Assembly (NCBI GenBank): GCA_021813445.1
Contig: JAKAKP010000146.1
Span: 1-60,466, forward strand
DNA length: 60,466 bases
Reading direction: 5' to 3'
From: Deltaproteobacteria bacterium
GTDB taxonomy: Bacteria > Desulfobacterota > Desulfobaccia > Desulfobaccales > 0-14-0-80-60-11
The notes below the pieces were generated by a model. The model was not told the DNA's origin. It was given only the letters and a program-made list of their open reading frames with translations, and searched no databases. Numbering within the stretch: position 1 is the first letter of the stretch; every line of letters starts with the position of its first letter. Below, piece by piece: positions 32,947 to 41,660 of this stretch. The translations under genes and the position numbers were made by a program.

Positions 32947-33504
32947 ATGAAAACCATTCTCTCCTCATTCCGTCTGGCTCTGGTCCTGGGTGGAGCCAAA
33001 AGCGGCAAGAGCGGCTATGCCTTGAGCCTGGCCGCAGGATTTCCCCAGCCCCGTCTGTTTGTGGCTACCTGCGAGCCCAGGGATGCAGAAATGCAAGCTC
33101 GCGTAGACAATCATCAACGAGAGCGGGGGCCGGACTGGGAAACCCGAGAGTTGTGCCTGGATTTGCCGGATTTTTTGGCCGCGCCGCCCCCGGGGTATGG
33201 AGTGGTGCTGGTGGACTGCCTCACCATGTGGCTGACCAATCTGCTGACCCGGGAAGGCGCAAACCGAGCCGGCATCCAGGCGGAGTGCGCGCGGCTGACG
33301 AAAACCCTGGCCGCTGCCCGCACCCCCACCATCCTGGTGAGCAATGAGGTGGGCTGGGGCATCGTGCCGGAAAACGCCCTGGCCCGGGCGTTCCGGGACC
33401 TGGCCGGGATGCTGCACCAGCAGGTGGCCGGCATCGCCGACCTGGTGGTCCTGGTGGCCGCGGGCCTGCCCCTGGTGCTTAAAGGAGTTAGCGGCGAGCG
33501 GTGA
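32947..33504 (+). CDS. cobU: Adenosylcobinamide kinase/guanylyltransferase (CobU)
   Basis: A bifunctional cytoplasmic enzyme of 185 residues in the nucleotide-loop branch of cobalamin synthesis; it phosphorylates adenosylcobinamide and attaches GMP. Motifs: P-loop LVLGGAKSGKSGYAL near 13-27, FVATCEPRDAEMQARVDNHQ (base/guanylyl region with the conserved His), VLVDCLTMWLTNLL and VSNEVGWGIVPENALARAFR. It begins the cobU-cobT-cobS cluster; 59 bp separate it from cobT. The start lacks a good ribosome binding site. Confidence 0.94.
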   Translation: MKTILSSFRLALVLGGAKSGKSGYALSLAAGFPQPRLFVATCEPRDAEMQARVDNHQRERGPDWETRELCLDLPDFLAAPPPGYGVVLVDCLTMWLTNLLTREGANRAGIQAECARLTKTLAAARTPTILVSNEVGWGIVPENALARAFRDLAGMLHQQVAGIADLVVLVAAGLPLVLKGVSGER

Positions 33505-33563
33505 GCAGACGTGAGCAGGTCTGACGCTCAATAAATAATAAAGACCCCTAAGGAATTCATAGA

Positions 33564-34625
33564 ATGACGAAGGATTTGTCCCAAATAATCTCCCAGATCA
33601 AACCCGTGGACCCCGCTTTGCTGGCCCAGGCCCAGGCGCGCCTGGACTCCCTCACCAAGCCGCCCGGCAGCCTGGGCCGTTTGGAAGAGCTGGCCGCCCG
33701 CTATGTGGCCATCCGCGGGGAACTCTTCCCGCCCTTGGAAAAGAAGCAGGTGGTAGTTTTCGCCGCGGATCACGGGGTGGTGGCGGAAAGGGTGAGCGCC
33801 TATCCCCAGGAGGTCACCCCGCAGATGGTCCTGAATTTCCTCCGCGGCGGTGCGGGGATCAATGTCCTGTCCCGGCACGTGGGCGCGGCAGTAGAGGTGG
33901 TGGACATCGGCGTTAATTACGATTTTGGCCAGGTGCCGGGGCTCATCTCCCGGAAGGTGGCCTATGGGTCCCGCAATATGGCCCGGGAGCCGGCCCTGAC
34001 CGTGGAAGAGGCCGTGCAGTCCATAATGGTGGGGGTGGAGCGGGCTCAGGCGGCCGTCGCCGGGGGTGCAGACGTCCTGGCCGCAGGCGACATGGGCATC
34101 GGCAACACCACGCCGGCCGCGGCCCTGGGCGCGATTTTCACCGGCAAACCGGCCAGTACGGTCACCGGCAAGGGCACCGGCATCGGCGACGACGCCTGGC
34201 GCCACAAGGTGGCGGTCATCAACCGGGCCCTGGAGCTGCATAAGCCCGACCCCAATGAACCCCTGGAGGCCCTGGCCAAGGTGGGGGGCCTGGAGATCGG
34301 GGGGATCGCCGGGCTGATCCTGGGTGCGGCCGCAGCCCAGCGGCCCCTGGTGCTGGATGGCTTCATCGCCACCGCGGGCGCGCTGGTGGCCGCGGCTATG
34401 GTCCCCGCGGTCACCGATTACCTGATCGCGGCCCACCGGTCGGTGGAGGCGGGACACCCGCTCATGCTGGAGACCCTGGGCCTGACGCCTCTGTTCAATT
34501 TTCATCTGCGCCTGGGAGAAGGCACCGGCGCGGCCTTGGGGATGGATATGCTGGAAGCGGGCGTTAAGATCTATAAAGAGATGGCCACCTTCGCTGAAGC
34601 AGGAGTATCCGGGAAGGAATCGTGA
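33564..34625 (+). CDS. cobT: Nicotinate-nucleotide-dimethylbenzimidazole phosphoribosyltransferase (CobT)
   Basis: Makes alpha-ribazole phosphate (or an analogue with another lower-ligand base) from nicotinate mononucleotide. 353 residues, as usual. Motifs: [15 protein letters not shown] near 29-43, [58 protein letters not shown] and [16 protein letters not shown] with the catalytic Glu near 316. The stop overlaps the GTG start of cobS by four bases. Confidence 0.95.
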   Translation: MTKDLSQIISQIKPVDPALLAQAQARLDSLTKPPGSLGRLEELAARYVAIRGELFPPLEKKQVVVFAADHGVVAERVSAYPQEVTPQMVLNFLRGGAGINVLSRHVGAAVEVVDIGVNYDFGQVPGLISRKVAYGSRNMAREPALTVEEAVQSIMVGVERAQAAVAGGADVLAAGDMGIGNTTPAAALGAIFTGKPASTVTGKGTGIGDDAWRHKVAVINRALELHKPDPNEPLEALAKVGGLEIGGIAGLILGAAAAQRPLVLDGFIATAGALVAAAMVPAVTDYLIAAHRSVEAGHPLMLETLGLTPLFNFHLRLGEGTGAALGMDMLEAGVKIYKEMATFAEAGVSGKES

Positions 34626-35395
34626 GCAGCACTTTCCCCCTGGCCCTGACTTTTCTCACCGTGCTGCCCTGGCGCGGCCTGGGGGAGGTGGGTCCCCGGG
34701 ATCTGGCCCGCTCCATGTTCTGGTTCCCCTGGGTGGGGCTGATCCTGGGGCTGGGGTTTGGGGCCGGGATGTGGCTTTTCCATATATTCATCCTACCGCT
34801 GGCCGCGGCTCTGCTTCTGGTCATGACGGTTCTGGCCACCAGGGGGCTCCATCTGGACGGCCTGGCAGATACCGTGGACGGCCTGGGGGGCGGCAAAACC
34901 CCCCAGGAGCGCCTGGCCATCATGAAAGACTCCCGCCTGGGCGCATTCGGGGCCATGAGCCTCTTTCTGGTGCTGCTCCTGAAATTCACCCTGTTTCTGG
35001 CCTGTGGGGATAAAGCCGGAATCCCCGTACTCATCCTCTTTCCGGTACTCAGCCGCTGGGGTATGGTTTTCCTGGCGTACCTGTCCCCATATGCCCGGCC
35101 GGAAGGGGGGCTGGGCCAGGCCATGACCCTGGGCGTCACCGGCCGGGTGCTGCTGGGGGCCAGCTTAAGCGCCGCAGTCCTGGCGTTTCTCATCGCCCGG
35201 GCGGGCGGTCTGCTGGTTCTGGCCCTGGCCGCGGGGGTGGTCTGGCTGTTAAGCCTTTATTTCCAGAAAAAATTGGGGGGCGTCACCGGCGACGTCCTGG
35301 GCGCGACCAATGAGGTCCTGGAGATTCTGGCGCTGCTGGGCCTGCTCTGCTGCGCCCGCTTCATTCCTCCTATTTTCTCTCTGCGGTTTTTCTGA
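34622..35395 (+). CDS. cobS: Cobalamin synthase, adenosylcobinamide-GDP ribazoletransferase (CobS)
   Basis: An integral membrane enzyme of 257 residues that joins adenosylcobinamide-GDP with alpha-ribazole (phosphate), the last step of cobamide assembly. The Mg-binding motif [18 protein letters not shown] lies near 76-93, followed by [16 protein letters not shown]; five to six hydrophobic helices follow. Starts with GTG inside the end of cobT, so translation is coupled. Confidence 0.94.
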   Translation: MSSTFPLALTFLTVLPWRGLGEVGPRDLARSMFWFPWVGLILGLGFGAGMWLFHIFILPLAAALLLVMTVLATRGLHLDGLADTVDGLGGGKTPQERLAIMKDSRLGAFGAMSLFLVLLLKFTLFLACGDKAGIPVLILFPVLSRWGMVFLAYLSPYARPEGGLGQAMTLGVTGRVLLGASLSAAVLAFLIARAGGLLVLALAAGVVWLLSLYFQKKLGGVTGDVLGATNEVLEILALLGLLCCARFIPPIFSLRFF

Positions 35396-35430
35396 TAAAT
35401 TTATTGATAAACATATTTTGTATTTTCCTG

Positions 35431-35466
35431 GTTGCAGTCAGCCTCCAGGAGAGGCAAGACTGCAAC
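35431..35466. repeat. Perfect 9-bp inverted repeat ahead of prfB
   Basis: GTTGCAGTC (35431-35439) and GACTGCAAC (35458-35466), with a nested CCTC/GAGG pair, then AATTTTTTC shortly after. The tips TTGCAGTC/GACTGCAA equal the ends of the MITE-like elements at 13756 and 15976, so this may be a deletion remnant; it could also terminate cobS transcription. Confidence 0.6.
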
Positions 35467-35518
35467 TACCAATTTTTTCAAGGAATTAATTTGCAATGGT
35501 AATCCCCAGGAGGTGACC

Positions 35519-36629
35519 ATGTTACCGGATTTAACGGAAGTCAAAGAGAAATTGCAGGAATTTAAGGACAGATTGGCTGTCCTCCGAGGTCATCTTTGAT
35601 CTGGCTGGGAAACAGACCAGGCTCAAACACCTGGATGAATTAATGGCGCAAACGGAGTTCTGGGAGGACCAGGCCCGGGCCGCGGAAATTCTTAAGGAAC
35701 GGAGCGCGCTGCTGCAGGCGGTGGAGGAGTGGCAGCAGCGGGTCAAGGAAGTGGACGATCTGGAGATCTTCCTGGAATTGGCCCAGGAGGAGGACGACGA
35801 CGCCGCTCTCAGAGAGGTGGTCAAGGACCTGGCCAACCTGGAAAAGACCTTCCAGGATTGGGAGCTGCGGCTGCTCCTGGGCAGCGAAGCAGATCAAAAG
35901 AACGCCATCATCACCATCCACGCGGGCGCTGGGGGCACCGAGGCCCAGGACTGGACCGAAATCCTCCTGCGCATGTATCTGCGCTACTCGGAACGCAAGG
36001 GTTTTAAGACCGAGACCATAGACCTGCTCCCCGGGGACGAAGCCGGGATCAAGAGCGTCACCTTCACTGCGTCCGGTCCCTTTGCCTACGGTTATTTCAA
36101 GAGCGAAACCGGCATCCACCGCCTGGTGCGCATCTCCCCCTTTGACGCGTCCGGCCGCCGCCACACCTCCTTTGCCGCGGTGCAGGTGCTGCCGGAGGTG
36201 GATGACCGCATCGACATCGAGATCAACGAAAAGGACCTGCGCATCGACACCTTCCGGGCCAGCGGCCCCGGGGGCCAGCACGTCAATAAGACCAGCTCCG
36301 CGGTGCGCCTCACCCACCTGCCCACGGGCATCGTCGTCTCTTCCCAGACGGAAAGGTCCCAGCACCGCAACAAGGAGTTGGCCATGAAGGTGCTCCGGGC
36401 CCGGCTGTACAATCTGGAGCAGCGGAAACGGGAGGAAAAGAAGGCGGAACTCCAGGAATCCCAGAAGGAGATCGCCTGGGGCAGCCAGATCCGCTCCTAC
36501 ACCCTGCAGCCCTACCGCCTGGTGAAAGACCACCGCACCAAACACGAAGCGGGCAACGTGGACGCGGTCCTGGACGGCGACCTGGACGGCTTCGTGGAAG
36601 CCTTCCTCCTTAACCCGGGGGAAGAATAA
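35519..36629 (+). CDS. prfB: Peptide chain release factor 2, with programmed +1 frameshift
   Basis: RF2 recognises UGA and UAA stops and triggers peptide release on the ribosome. Translation starts at ATG 35519 behind AGGAGGTGACC. The zero frame runs 26 codons to CTT TGA (TGA at 35597-35599); slipping +1 continues with GAT at 35598 into the long frame, giving 369 residues. The recognition tripeptide SPF is in VRISPFDASGRR and the catalytic GGQ in SGPGGQHVNKTSSAVR (Gly251, Gly252, Gln253 in the joined protein, against 250-252 in Escherichia coli). The arrangement gives autoregulation by RF2 level. An annotation starting at 35643 would lose the first 41 residues. Confidence 0.96.
35583..35599 (+). 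promoter_or_regulatory. RF2 programmed frameshift site
   Basis: The stretch CCGAGGTCATCTTTGA holds the slippery CTT codon, the UGA stop and an internal Shine-Dalgarno-like GAGGT five to nine bases upstream, the three elements needed for the RF2 autoregulatory +1 shift. Confidence 0.93.
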
Positions 36630-36633
36630 ATAT

Positions 36634-36655
36634 CAAGAATACACCTGGATTCTTG
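36634..36655 (+). terminator. Hairpin after prfB
   Basis: CAAGAAT (36634-36640), eight-base loop, ATTCTTG (36649-36655), followed by CAAAAATCTTTT. The stem is AT-rich and the T tract poor, so a terminator role is tentative. Confidence 0.3.
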
Positions 36656-36659
36656 CAAA

Positions 36660-36748
36660 AATCTTTTCTCTGCGCTCTCAGCGTCTCTGCGGTTAACCTG
36701 CGAGGGAAGAACGCCGCAGAGACGCAGAGGACGCAGAGAGAGGTCATC
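36660..36748. repeat. GCAGAGACGCAGAG palindromic repeat
   Basis: CTCTGCGCTCTCAGCGTCTC with GCGGTTAAC on the left is inverted as GCCGCAGAGACGCAGAGGAC on the right. Same family as 18476-18602. Confidence 0.75.
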
Positions 36749-36750
36749 CT

Positions 36751-37374
36751 ATGCCTTATGATCGCTGCTCCGAAGTTGACGAAAAATTTTGGCGGGACCT
36801 GGTCCAGGCCGATCCGGAGGACATCTTCCGCCGCACTGGAGTCCGGCGTCACCAGCAGGTCTTCCGGGCCCCCTATTTCAACCGGGAACTGGTGGCGGAT
36901 CTAAAGCAACAACGGATTTTTCTGGCAGACGCCGCGGAGGAGGAACCCGGCTTCCGCCGCTGCCTGGTCACCCTGCTATACCTGCTTTTAATTGACCAGG
37001 CGGCGTTGGGGCCCCCCATCAGCCCCCTGGAATTGCCCGGGGCCACCATGTTCTTCCAAAAACGGGGGCCGCACGCCATTCCCGGTGCGCCCCTGGAAGA
37101 GCGCTTCGGTAACGACCCGGCCGCTTTGGCGGCAGCCGGCCGCCGCCTGGGGGCCGAAAAAGTCGATAAAGGCGACCTGGCCCTGGCCTTCCAGGTCTTT
37201 CCGGGCCTGACCGTGGAAGTAATTCTCTGGGAGGCGGACGCCGATTTTCCGGCCCAGGTATCCTTCACGGTGCCCTCGCAACTGGACCGCTTCTGGCAAC
37301 TGGATGCGGTGCTGGCCCTCCTGGGGGTGGTGGTCAAAGAAATCCTGCTGGCCGTCGCTCCCGGGGCCGGCTAG
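36751..37374 (+). CDS. DUF3786 domain protein
   Basis: A 207-residue cytoplasmic protein. The segments YLLLIDQAALGPPISPLELPG and FQVFPGLTVEVILWEADADF match my memory of DUF3786, a family common in sulfate reducers and other anaerobes, whose function is not established; members are often near corrinoid or Fe-S proteins, and here the cob genes are 1.3 kb upstream. Typical signature residues are the WE-x-D following a beta strand. There is no clear ribosome binding site; the ATG at 36751 lies right after the repeat. Confidence 0.8.
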   Translation: MPYDRCSEVDEKFWRDLVQADPEDIFRRTGVRRHQQVFRAPYFNRELVADLKQQRIFLADAAEEEPGFRRCLVTLLYLLLIDQAALGPPISPLELPGATMFFQKRGPHAIPGAPLEERFGNDPAALAAAGRRLGAEKVDKGDLALAFQVFPGLTVEVILWEADADFPAQVSFTVPSQLDRFWQLDAVLALLGVVVKEILLAVAPGAG

Positions 37375-37524
37375 CCTCTTTGCAAAAATGGCTGGGCGAG
37401 GGGGATCCCCCAATCTCCTGCCACCTCCTGAAATACCCCCCTTTTTTTTAAAATAATCATTCATATATTTATTCAGGGTGGAAATAAAAACTTGTGCGCG
37501 CGTTTCTCCACCCTGGATGCAGCC

Positions 37525-39261
37525 ATGAATAACCTGAAAAGATTAGTCGTATGCCTGGCCGCCGCGGCCCTGACCCTGGGCTGGCTGTGGTATGTTTACC
37601 GGCCCCTGCCGTCGCCCCGGGCCAGCACCATGTCGGAGATTCAGACCGAAGCCGCCCGGGGCGGGTATCGCCTGATCGGCACCGAGGAGTTGGCAAAAGT
37701 CTGCCAAACCCCGCCCAAGGGGTTCCTGTTGGTAGATACCCGACAGCCTTGGGAATACCAAAGCGGTTATATCCAGGGTGCGGTTAATTTCCCCATGGAA
37801 CCCACCTGGTGGTGCCGCTGGCGCTCCCAGGCGCCCCTGGCGAAGCTGCTGGGGCCGGATAAGGCCCGGCTGATAGTCTTTTACTGCGCGGGCCCGGACT
37901 GTGTCCGCAGCGATGCGGCGGCCCGGCTGGCCGTCAAACTGGGTTATAAGAATGTACTGCGCGATCCTTTGGGGGCTCCGGCCTGGGAATCGAGCGGCCG
38001 GAAGCTCTGTACGGAATGCGCCACCTTGCAACACCCGGCCGCGGGGCCCCACGCCGGGCCGCTGGCGGGATGGGCCCTGGTCTGGACCCTGCTGGGAGTC
38101 TTCGCCGGCGGCATGGCCCTCAATCTCACCCCCTGCGTCTATCCCATCATCCCCATCACCGTGTCCTATTTCGGCGGCTACTGCGGCGCCAGTAAAGGGC
38201 GGCTGCTGGGCCACGGTCTCTTGTATGTAGCGGGCCTGGCGGTCACCAATACCGCTTTGGGGGTCATGGCGGCCTTAACCGGCAGCCTTATGGGCTCCAT
38301 ACTGCAAAATCCCCTGGTGCTGGTGACGGTGGCTGCGGTCCTGGCGGCGTTTGCGGCCAGCCTCTTCGGCCTCTGGGAACTCAAGCTGCCCAGCAGCCTG
38401 ACCCAGGCCGCGTCCCAATCCTATGCCGGCTATTTCGGCAGCCTGTTCATGGGCCTGACCCTGGGGGTGGTGGCCGCACCCTGTATCGGCCCCTTTGTCC
38501 TGGGCCTCTTGACCTGGGTGGCCGGCCTGGGCTCCCCCTGGCTCGGTTTCCTGGTCTTCTTCACCCTGAGCCTGGGGCTGGGGCTGCCCCTGTTCTTCCT
38601 GGCCCTGTTCTGCGGCAGCCTGGACAAGCTGCCCCGGTCCGGGGAGTGGCTGCTGTGGGTGCGCCAGCTCATGGGCTGGGTGCTGCTGGGCATGGCCGCG
38701 TATTTTATCCGGCCCCTCCTGCCCGAAACCGCCCGGGTGTTGCTCCTGGCCGGGGTGGCCCTGGCCGCGGCCATCCACCTGGGCTGGCTCAGCCGCACCA
38801 CCGCAGCCTTCCGGGGGTTCCCCTGGGTCAAGACTGCGGCAGCCGTGGCGGGGGTGGTCATCGCCACTTATCTCGTGGGCTCTTTTGTCCTGCGGGGGCC
38901 TGGAGTGAGCTGGCAGCCATATTCCGATCAGGCCCGGGCCCGGGCGCAGGCGGCCCATAAGCCGGTGATTATCGATTTTTACGCCACCTGGTGCGCCCCC
39001 TGCCGGGAACTGGACGAGATCACCTTTCACTATCCCGAGGTGGTGCAGTTGCTGGACCGGGATTTCGTCGCCTTCAAGGTGGACCTGACCCGGAGGGGGA
39101 ATCCTTTATTTGAACGGCTGCTCCGCCAATATGGTGTTAAAGGGGTGCCCACGGTGATCTTTTTGGATAAAGAGGGCAAAGAACTGCCCGGCATGCGCCT
39201 GGTGGACTATCTGTCGCCGGAGCAGTTGCTGCCCCGCCTGGTGGTGTTAAGCAAGGAATGA
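37525..39261 (+). CDS. Rhodanese-DsbD-thioredoxin fusion, thiol:disulfide interchange protein
   Basis: A 578-residue membrane protein that likely carries electrons from cytosolic thioredoxin to periplasmic thiols. Order: signal-anchor helix (about 5-22), a rhodanese domain (about 45-150) with FYCAGPDC, catalytic Cys121 expected; a DsbD/CcdA-type eight-helix core (about 170-455) with the redox pair Cys204 in NLTPCVYP and Cys320 in AAPCIGPF; and a C-terminal thioredoxin domain with WCAPC (Cys490, Cys493). In DsbD the N-terminal module is an immunoglobulin-like alpha domain; here a rhodanese replaces it, pointing to sulfane-sulfur chemistry in the periplasm (inference). ATG 37525 is preferred to the TTG at 37492. 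Confidence 0.88.
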   Translation: MNNLKRLVVCLAAAALTLGWLWYVYRPLPSPRASTMSEIQTEAARGGYRLIGTEELAKVCQTPPKGFLLVDTRQPWEYQSGYIQGAVNFPMEPTWWCRWRSQAPLAKLLGPDKARLIVFYCAGPDCVRSDAAARLAVKLGYKNVLRDPLGAPAWESSGRKLCTECATLQHPAAGPHAGPLAGWALVWTLLGVFAGGMALNLTPCVYPIIPITVSYFGGYCGASKGRLLGHGLLYVAGLAVTNTALGVMAALTGSLMGSILQNPLVLVTVAAVLAAFAASLFGLWELKLPSSLTQAASQSYAGYFGSLFMGLTLGVVAAPCIGPFVLGLLTWVAGLGSPWLGFLVFFTLSLGLGLPLFFLALFCGSLDKLPRSGEWLLWVRQLMGWVLLGMAAYFIRPLLPETARVLLLAGVALAAAIHLGWLSRTTAAFRGFPWVKTAAAVAGVVIATYLVGSFVLRGPGVSWQPYSDQARARAQAAHKPVIIDFYATWCAPCRELDEITFHYPEVVQLLDRDFVAFKVDLTRRGNPLFERLLRQYGVKGVPTVIFLDKEGKELPGMRLVDYLSPEQLLPRLVVLSKE

Positions 39262-39373
39262 AGAAAAGGAAAAGGCATTGCTCAAAATCAAGGTCTTTCT
39301 GAACGGGGTTTGGAAATGAGTTCTAGACAGCGCTGACGGAGAGGCAGGGCGTTAGGCCGGGATAGAATCCTCT

Positions 39374-39751
39374 TTAGGATTGGGCTTTCCGGGCGGCAAT
39401 AACCGCAAAACCTCCTGTCCCATGACCTTCCTTAACGGGCTCAACGCGGGTTATCTCTGCAGAGTTCCGGAAAAGCGTCTGCCAGGTCTCCAGGTGGCCG
39501 TAACCCAGGCCTTTAAGCCACTCCAGGACCGCAGCCACCCCGTAAAACCGGGCGTGGCGGTAGAATCTGCTCTGCTGTTTTTTGGCCTCGTAAACCCACC
39601 CCAGGGGACTTTCCCGGTCGATCAGGCCGATGATCAGCTGGCCCCCGGGTTGCAACACCCGGGTCGCCTCCTCCAGGGCCCGGCGCGGGTCCGGCAGGAA
39701 GCACAGGACCGTCACCAGCAGGACAAAGTCAAAGGGACTCCAGCCAATTCT
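39374..39751 (-). pseudogene. C-terminal remnant of a SAM-dependent methyltransferase
   Basis: The frame 39751-39374 encodes WSPFDFVLLVTVLCFLPDP and then ALEEATRVLQPGGQLIIGLI, the post-motif-I half of a class I methyltransferase, but the SAM-binding Gly-rich motif is missing and no good start exists (a GTG at 39715 falls inside the domain). An in-frame stop (39754-39752) precedes it. A deletion upstream probably removed the N-terminal half. It lies directly behind the selenoprotein methyltransferase, to which it is not closely similar. Confidence 0.7.
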
Positions 39752-39835
39752 TCAAAGATAAGGATATTTTTGTCTTCCATAGGTGCCGGCCAGACGCAAT
39801 GGTCCCAGCCCCCGAACCGGGGGCTATTTCGGCGC

Positions 39836-40675
39836 TCAGGCCCCCCCCGGCGCGCACTCCACGGCCTTAGGCGCCGTCAGGCTTTCCGCCTGGAGGGTGA
39901 TGGCCTCCCGGGCCTGAGCGATCACCAGCTTCTCCCCGTAAAACAGCGCCCCCTCGGTGTAGGGAGAGCTTTTAAAGCCGGTATAGCCGGTGAGGCTCGC
40001 GCGGTGGAAGCCCACTTTAAGCATTAAGGCCAGGAAGTCCCTTCCCGGCAAAGCGCCGCCGATTCACTGGTACCAGTTCTCCACCTTGCCCGCCTGCTCC
40101 GGGGGCAACTCCGCCACCAGCACCATGTCCGCCAGCAGCAGGCGGCCCCCGGGTTTGAGCACCCGGTGGGCCTCTTTCAGGGCCAGTTCCTTGTCCAAGG
40201 TGAGGTTGAAGACGCCGTTGGAAATGACCACGTCAAAATCCTGGTCCGGGAAGGGCAGGGCCTCGGCTTCCCCCACCCGGAAACTGACGTTTTGCAGGTT
40301 CACCAGCGCCAGATTGGCCCGGGCCTGCTCGATCATCTCCCCGGTGACGTCGATGCCCGCGGCCCGGCCTCCCGGCCCCACCAGGCGGGCGGCCACCAGG
40401 GTGTCAAAGCCCCCGCCGCAGCCGATGTCCAGGACGGCTTCGCCGGAGTAGATGGGTCCCAGGCTGAAGGGGTTGCCCACCCCGCAGAAGGACGCCAGGA
40501 CCGGGGCCGGAAAATCCCGGATCAGCTCCGGGGGATAATGCTGTTGCCGGACCCCTTCCTCCCCGGTGGGGTAGCGGAAACAGGCCCCGGGGCCGGAAGC
40601 CGCCACCTGGCTATATTTGCCCCGGATGCCGGCCCGGATCAGGGCCGCTTCTTGGTTAGTCAGGTTTGATTCCAT
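39836..40675 (-). CDS. ArsM-like SAM methyltransferase, predicted selenoprotein (in-frame UGA)
   Basis: The frame from ATG 40675 meets UGA at 40066-40064 (codon 204) and then stays open for 75 more codons to 39836 with sequence that completes the family. The SAM motif VLDIGCGGG is at 81-89, followed by ISNGVFNLTLDKELALKEA and RVLKPGGRLLLADMV. Around the UGA the reading is NWYQ-U-IGGALPGRDFLALM, and ArsM-type methyltransferases have Cys at this place (GCIAGAL-type motif). So UGA most likely encodes selenocysteine, giving 279 residues. The second ArsM cysteine (SNCVINL) is Gly here, so arsenite as substrate is uncertain. Cys32 and Cys64 remain. Four bases separate it from the flavin reductase gene, with which it forms an operon; AAGGAG precedes the start. 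A nonsense mutation is the alternative. Confidence 0.82.
40029..40063 (-). promoter_or_regulatory. SECIS-like hairpin just after the in-frame UGA
   Basis: On the minus strand GCCGGGAAG (40049-40041) pairs with CUUCCUGGC (40037-40029), nine pairs with one G-U, closing a GGA loop. The loop starts 23 nt after the UGA and has G in its first two positions, which agrees with the rules used for bacterial SECIS elements. The element lies inside the coding sequence, as is normal in bacteria. Confidence 0.7.
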
Positions 40676-40679
40676 GGCC

Positions 40680-41246
40680 TCACAACTCCTTGCCGATGGA
40701 AAAGGGCTTGCCTAAATAGGCCCCGATCCCATGATAGGTGCGGATTTCCGGGCCAAAGACAATGGGTTTCACCTTCTCGATATCCGGGAGGCCCTTTTCC
40801 CCCAGCACGCTCCCTTCGGCCTTGACGTCCAGGATTTCCCCCACAAAGAGGGTGTGTAAACCGATCTCCAGGGTGTGGAAGAGCTTGCATTCCAAAACTA
40901 ACGGAAATTCCTGGACATAGGGTGCGTCCACCAGGTCGCCCTTGACCGGGGTCAACCCGGCGGCGGCAAATTTATTGCCGGCCTTGCCGCTGGCGATGCC
41001 GCAATAATCGGCCTCCTTGACGCGGTCTGCCGGGGGGATGCTGATGGTGAAGGCCCGCTTGAGCATTAAGCTGCCATAGGTGTAAGTAGCCTTGCGCAGG
41101 GAAACCGCCACGCAGGGCGGCTGGGAACAGCAAATACCGGCCCAGGCTGCGGTCATGACGTTGGGCTTGCCTTCCGCGTCAAAAGTCCCCACCAGCCAGA
41201 CCGGCGTGGGGAAGGCCAGGGTCCTGGCGCCCAAAGATTTTTTCAT
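40680..41246 (-). CDS. Flavin reductase-like (FMN-binding split-barrel) protein
   Basis: A 188-residue cytoplasmic protein of the flavin reductase-like domain family. Typical: PTPVWLVGTFDAEGKPNVMT with the FMN-contacting region, WAGICCSQPPCVAVSLRKATYTY, and the later EFPLVLECKLFHTLEIGLH and HTLFVGEILDVKAEG. It probably binds FMN; electron partners are unknown. ATG 41246 has a strong GAGGAGGGG site, while the longer open frame to 41396 is repeat-derived. It is the first gene of an operon with the selenoprotein methyltransferase, so it may reduce that enzyme or its product (inference). Confidence 0.88.
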   Translation of the reverse strand: MKKSLGARTLAFPTPVWLVGTFDAEGKPNVMTAAWAGICCSQPPCVAVSLRKATYTYGSLMLKRAFTISIPPADRVKEADYCGIASGKAGNKFAAAGLTPVKGDLVDAPYVQEFPLVLECKLFHTLEIGLHTLFVGEILDVKAEGSVLGEKGLPDIEKVKPIVFGPEIRTYHGIGAYLGKPFSIGKEL

Positions 41247-41660
41247 AAAGTCCCCTCCTCTATTATGGATAATAGGTTCAATGCGGGAAAATGCAACCTT
41301 GGGGGGAGTGAGCGGGGAGCAGTTTCTTGAAATCCGACATGCCCTCATGAATTGTGAAAATACTTGTGGGGCGGGCCTCCGCGCCCGCCAAGCCACAGGC
41401 GGCCAGAGACGGCCGTCCCATCAAACTAACCGCTGGTTTATGGACTTCTCAAAATAGTTCATTATGGGCCTGTGGTTATCCCACAAATTATGAAAAGTTT
41501 CGTAGGGTGGACGTCTCGCCCGCCCGGCTTAGCGCAGGCGAGACGCCTGCGCCACCCAAAAAACTTTTCAAGGAGTTGTCCTTGGATCAAGAATGGTACA
41601 GTTAAGAAAAAGGGCTTCTCACTGCTCACCGCTCACATTTTTTTATGTTATTTTGAAATA
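41247..41660. other. Repeat-rich divergent interval
   Basis: 414 bp between the divergent flavin reductase and aldehyde dehydrogenase genes. It includes GGGGCGGGCCTCCGCGCCCG (41368-41387), GCAGGCGAGACGCCTGCGCC (from about 41535) and the GAAAAGTTT and CTGCTCACCGCTCAC words seen in other gaps. No gene is seen. Confidence 0.6.

Noticed and set aside
32747-32968. 73-codon minus-strand frame upstream of cobU
   Set aside because: No ribosome binding site, no recognisable pattern, and it overlaps the start of cobU.
35519-35599. Disrupted prfB (frameshift mutation)
   Set aside because: The CTTTGA site with an internal Shine-Dalgarno-like sequence is the known programmed frameshift, not damage.
40064-40675. 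Methyltransferase ending at the UGA (203 residues)
   Set aside because: The frame continues for 75 codons with family-like sequence and a SECIS-like hairpin, so a true stop is less likely than selenocysteine.
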